Source: an uncultured Lachnospiraceae bacterium
GTDB lineage: Bacteria > Bacillota > Clostridia > Lachnospirales > Lachnospiraceae
Length of the DNA stretch: 6,694 bases
Assembly: GCA_945836565.1 (NCBI GenBank)
Contig: CAMALN010000093.1
Location: 1 to 6,694, forward strand
Reading direction: 5' to 3'
Positions 3,523-6,694 of this stretch are shown piece by piece. The translations under genes and the position numbers were made by a program. The notes under the pieces are model-generated. The model did no database searches and was not told the origin of the DNA. It saw only the letters and a program-made list of their open reading frames with translations. Position 1 is the first letter of the stretch. Each line of letters opens with the position of its first letter.

Positions 3523-6498
3523 ATGGGAAATGAAATAAATAATATAAATTACTCGGCTGTGCATACATACGGAAAAGATAAGCTGACCGGTGCTTCGGAT
3601 AGTAATTTGCAAGGCTCGGATATTTCGGTGTCTGATAAGGAGGAGAGCTCATACATATATAACGGGGGACCCTCAAAGCAGACAAGGGTTGGGAAAACCA
3701 TGGGCGAATTCGAGGATTATCTGCGCAAGAAGCAGGAGGAGGCAAAGGAAGCCGGAGAGGACGAGCGAAGCAGAGAGCGGGCTGAAAAGGAGGCTGCCGA
3801 GGAGATAAGAACCAGCCTCACGCCTGATGAGATAAAACGACTTGAGATGATGGGAGTTGACATATCGAGCGCAACTATGAGTGACCTCAGAGGCATGGTA
3901 AATACGCTTCGTGGCAGGGAGCATAGAGAAAATGAGCTTAAGCTTTTGTCGCAGGTATGCGGGGATAAGGAAGAGGCTTCAGATGTATATGTGAAGGGTG
4001 AGTCAGTAAAGCTTGAAGCTGACTATTCAGATAAAGCTGCGGATGATACAAGGGTGGATTTTACACTTGGCAAGGATGAGCTGGTATATCTTCTCAAGAA
4101 TAAGCTTCCTATGTCGGGCGAGAATCTGTACAAGGCACATTATAGCGGAGAAAGGGCTGCGGTAACGGGAATCGATGACAAAGCCTTCGACGTGTTAAAG
4201 GGACAGCTTGAAGCTATAATAGGTGAATATTCATATGAGAATTTTGATATGTCGGATGCAAAATTCCTGCTTGATAATAATCTTCCGGTAGATGCAGATA
4301 ATATCAAAGCCGTAGCCATGTATAAGCAGTACGAGGGCAGGCAGATAGGAGAGACTGCAATTCCGGAAACAAATGAAGCGATGTATGCTGAGCAGGCTGA
4401 CAGGTTATACGATATGGTACAGGATATTAACCCTGATTCGGTGTATCGTATGGCGGAGTCCGGCAGGGAGATAAGCATAAGAGCAGCTTATTTCGAACAG
4501 CAAGTATTCGTTGGAAAGGGTTCGATTGCTACCAATGCTTCGCGCTCAGACGATATGGCGTCTTCAGGCGGTTCCTTAACATATGTTGAGGCGAAGCTTC
4601 ATATGGAAGAGATACGTCTTAGGATGACTCACGAGGCTGCATACAGGATGGTTAAGCTTGATGTCGACATAGATACCAAGCAGTTGAGTGAGGTCGTGGA
4701 GCAGCTAAAGACAGTTCAGAGGCAGCAGCTTAAGGAGGCGTTCTTTGCAGAGGGAATGCAGCCGACAGAGCAGGATATTGATACATTAAATGAAACGATA
4801 GACAGCATCAATGCCATAGAGAGTGCAGATGCAGGAGTATATACTTCGCTTATGAGCTATAGCAGCATAAGCGTGACTATACGAAGCATTTCTGCGCAGA
4901 TAGAAATAGGTGATGCGGTATCGGTAGGCGAGAGTGTCGGAAGACATTTTGAGTCTGTCGTAAAAAGCTATGAGGCAGTTGGGACTGCACCGAGAAGTGA
5001 TATGGGCGACAGACTTAGCAGGGCGTTTGATTCTATACCGGAGCTGCTTGATGAGCTTGGAATAGAGTCAAATGAGGAGACCATAAGAGCAGCAAGGATT
5101 CTCGGCAGTAATACCATAGATATAACGCAGGAAAATGTAGATGCTATAGTAGGTATGGACAGACAGGTAAATGAGCTTATAGATGGCTTCTATCCTGAAG
5201 CTGTGGTTGGACTGATAAAGGATGGAATCAATCCGATGGATATGCCTATAGAGGAGCTAGTCGAGCTGCTTAGACAGAAGAATTATAATGAGGGCGTAAG
5301 CGAGGCAGAGGATTTTGCGACATATCTTAGAGATATGGAAAAGCTTGGAGAGATAAGCAGTGATGAGCGCGAAAGCTACATAGGTCTCTACAGGGTGATG
5401 AATCAGCTTGCCAAATCAGGTGATGCTGAGGCAGGATATATATTTGCGAATCGGGCGAAGCTCACTATCCGCAATCTGATAGGTGCCATGAGAAGCCGTA
5501 AGGCAAGAGGTATAGAAGTGGGTATAGATGACAGCTTTGGAATGCTTGATGAGATACAGAAAAAGGGAAGAAGCATGGATGAGCAGATAGAAGCAGCATT
5601 TTCTACAGAAAGACTGGATGAGTTCAGGAGGCTTTCGGAGAATGTAGAAGCATTTATCCGCGAGAACGGCATCGAGTATACTATGGACGCTGCATTTGCG
5701 GTCGATATGCTTACGAATCAGTCCGGAGAGATGTATGCACTTTACAAGGAGGTCATGGCGAAGCTTGGATATGACGAGAATGAGACGGAAAAGCTCAAGG
5801 ATGAGGAAGAGGAGCATATGGCTGAGTCTATGCTGGGTGCTGATACCGAGATAGAGCCGGCAGAGGCGCTTGCGATGGAGCGTGTGCTCGAGGGTATATT
5901 GCACAGAGGCGAGCTTGCTAAGCGATGTGAGGCAGCAGGAAGGAAGCTTACAGAGCTTATGTACAGTGCCGGGGAGACAGGAGTTATATCCAGCATGGAC
6001 ATAGCTTCGATAAAGTCTTTGCAGGCGGGCTTTGGCGTGGTCGGACAGATGGCAAAGCATGACAACTATCGTATACCGGTGGAGACAAATCAGGGAGTGA
6101 CGATAGTAAGTCTCACCATGAAGACTGCCTCAGCCGCGATGTATGGCACAAATGAGCCGAGCATCAAAGCGACTATGGATGCCGGTGATATGGGAAGCCT
6201 CACTGCATCGATATATCTGTATGAAGCACAGGGGGAGATTATAGTTCGCGGAAGTGTGCTGTCTGACATTGGAGCCGGAAATGAGAGACTTATTGCAGAT
6301 GCGGATTTCTCTGGCAGGCTTATGGCTTCGGCTAAGAGGATATTTGGTACGGACAGGGTGGACATAACCGCCGGAAGCATATTAAGAGATGCGGATTCAT
6401 ACGAAGCCTTGACAAGAGCAGGAGAGGAAAACGCATCAGAGATTTGCCGTTTTGCAGTCGATATGGTAAGAGCAATGGCAGATTTTGTTAAAAAATAA
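3523..6498 (+). CDS. Large DUF6240-like repeat protein with a FliK-like C-terminus
   Basis: The product is 991 aa with no signal peptide or membrane segment. In order: a low-complexity N-terminus (1-60); a highly charged helical or coiled-coil stretch (about 60-100, KKQEEAKEAGEDERSRERAE); a series of short helical modules with an NLPV-x2-(E/D)N-I-type turn (about 103-125, 184-207, 243-267, 371-395, 401-427, 521-545, 561-583); a conserved-looking block with ERESYIGLYRVMNQLAK (615-630) and AMRSRKARGIEVGIDDSFG (655-673); an acidic helix (750-770); and a final beta-rich domain (about 850-950). The middle resembles what I recall of DUF6240 proteins of Lachnospiraceae. The C-terminal pattern (PVETNQGVTIVSLTMK, then DAGDMGSLTASIYLY, then a last helix and VDITAG) resembles the FliK C-terminal domain that senses hook length and switches flagellar export. 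The function is unproven; a cytoplasmic or exported flagellar role is inference. Cysteines are few (146, 802, 975). Confidence 0.85.
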   Translation: MGNEINNINYSAVHTYGKDKLTGASDSNLQGSDISVSDKEESSYIYNGGPSKQTRVGKTMGEFEDYLRKKQEEAKEAGEDERSRERAEKEAAEEIRTSLTPDEIKRLEMMGVDISSATMSDLRGMVNTLRGREHRENELKLLSQVCGDKEEASDVYVKGESVKLEADYSDKAADDTRVDFTLGKDELVYLLKNKLPMSGENLYKAHYSGERAAVTGIDDKAFDVLKGQLEAIIGEYSYENFDMSDAKFLLDNNLPVDADNIKAVAMYKQYEGRQIGETAIPETNEAMYAEQADRLYDMVQDINPDSVYRMAESGREISIRAAYFEQQVFVGKGSIATNASRSDDMASSGGSLTYVEAKLHMEEIRLRMTHEAAYRMVKLDVDIDTKQLSEVVEQLKTVQRQQLKEAFFAEGMQPTEQDIDTLNETIDSINAIESADAGVYTSLMSYSSISVTIRSISAQIEIGDAVSVGESVGRHFESVVKSYEAVGTAPRSDMGDRLSRAFDSIPELLDELGIESNEETIRAARILGSNTIDITQENVDAIVGMDRQVNELIDGFYPEAVVGLIKDGINPMDMPIEELVELLRQKNYNEGVSEAEDFATYLRDMEKLGEISSDERESYIGLYRVMNQLAKSGDAEAGYIFANRAKLTIRNLIGAMRSRKARGIEVGIDDSFGMLDEIQKKGRSMDEQIEAAFSTERLDEFRRLSENVEAFIRENGIEYTMDAAFAVDMLTNQSGEMYALYKEVMAKLGYDENETEKLKDEEEEHMAESMLGADTEIEPAEALAMERVLEGILHRGELAKRCEAAGRKLTELMYSAGETGVISSMDIASIKSLQAGFGVVGQMAKHDNYRIPVETNQGVTIVSLTMKTASAAMYGTNEPSIKATMDAGDMGSLTASIYLYEAQGEIIVRGSVLSDIGAGNERLIADADFSGRLMASAKRIFGTDRVDITAGSILRDADSYEALTRAGEENASEICRFAVDMVRAMADFVKK

Positions 6499-6572
6499 AA
6501 TTAGGGCTAATATTTTCCGGGGTATGAGACGATATATAAGATGAAAGTAATGAATACCCTAAGATATAAATT

Positions 6573-6618
6573 GTCTGTCTTAGATTTGGCGGTGTCAAAC
6601 TGAGACAGACTTTTATTT
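6573..6618 (+). terminator. Strong intrinsic terminator after the large gene
   Basis: GTCTGTCTTAG (6573-6583) pairs with CTGAGACAGAC (6600-6610), with one T-G wobble. Above a bulged A, TTTGGC (6585-6590) pairs with GTCAAA (6594-6599) around a GGT loop. TTTTATTT (6611-6618) follows directly. It lies 74 bases beyond the stop codon and probably ends the operon, but it could also act as an attenuator for whatever follows, because a perfect ribosome site begins on the next base. Confidence 0.85.
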
Positions 6619-6665
6619 AGGAGGAGGAACGCTTATGAACGAAGTTCATAATTAGCATGCGTTCC
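6619..6665 (+). other. Shine-Dalgarno plus six-codon frame inside a nested hairpin
   Basis: AGGAGGAGG (6619-6627) is followed at 7-nt spacing by ATG 6635 and a six-codon frame (MNEVHN, TAG at 6653-6655). The same bases fold: GGAACGC (6626-6632) pairs with GCGTTCC (6659-6665), and inside it TTATGAAC (6633-6640) pairs with GTTCATAA (6644-6651) around a GAA loop, leaving a 7-nt bulge (6652-6658). The start codon and the end of the ribosome site are therefore paired. It could be a leader peptide or translational control element for a gene right of the window, the 5' end of a structured RNA, or chance. I do not recognise a known riboswitch or ncRNA family. Confidence 0.4.
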
Positions 6666-6694
6666 GACGACATGTCCTAGAGAGGGGCCCGCGC

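Noticed and set aside
5416..6060. 214-codon minus-strand frame opposite the large gene
   Set aside because: It is a Leu/Cys/His-rich antisense shadow lacking a ribosome site, while the plus strand holds a continuous 991-codon gene with a strong ribosome site.
6541..6603. 20-codon frame starting at ATG 6541
   Set aside because: No ribosome site, and it runs through the terminator stem.

Overview
The window looks like chromosome from a Gram-positive, low-to-middling-GC Clostridia, most likely the family Lachnospiraceae (Roseburia, Butyrivibrio, Lachnospira and relatives). The reasons are strong GGAGG-type ribosome binding sites, frequent AGA/ATA codons, ChW ('clostridial hydrophobic with conserved W') repeats, and a very large protein that I recognise as resembling the DUF6240 family of Lachnospiraceae. 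No mobile element, CRISPR array, tRNA or rRNA is visible.

Layout. Positions 1-304 carry no convincing gene, but hold a strong hairpin terminator (221-251) and a second hairpin (281-296) that suits the minus-strand gene. Positions 305-646 (minus) encode a stand-alone bacterial Ig-like (SbsA/Big_5 type) domain of 113 aa without a signal peptide. Divergent from it is a membrane-anchored G5 + peptidase M23 protein (831-1592, plus). The region between them is compact: a minus-strand sigma-A-like promoter at 703-732, a plus-strand one at 754-782, and then a tandem direct repeat at 789-816 that fits the WalR (YycF) operator consensus TGTWAH-N5-TGTWAH. Next comes a secreted NlpC/P60-type cysteine peptidase with six ChW repeats (1735-3441). 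Then comes a 991-aa cytoplasmic-looking protein (3523-6498) with repeated helical modules, a DUF6240-like middle and a C-terminus that reminds me of the flagellar hook-length control protein FliK. The last 196 bases hold a strong intrinsic terminator, followed at once by a perfect Shine-Dalgarno sequence and a six-codon frame buried in a nested hairpin; the window then ends.

How the genes fit together. Two secreted or anchored peptidoglycan hydrolases lie in series, and the first has a WalR-like operator, so a cell-wall remodelling role is the simplest reading. A degenerate sigma-D/sigma-28-like promoter and the FliK-like C-terminus of the large gene raise the possibility that it belongs to flagellar or export functions; that link is inference. 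The most interesting points are the WalR-type operator, the large repeat protein and the structured region at the right end.
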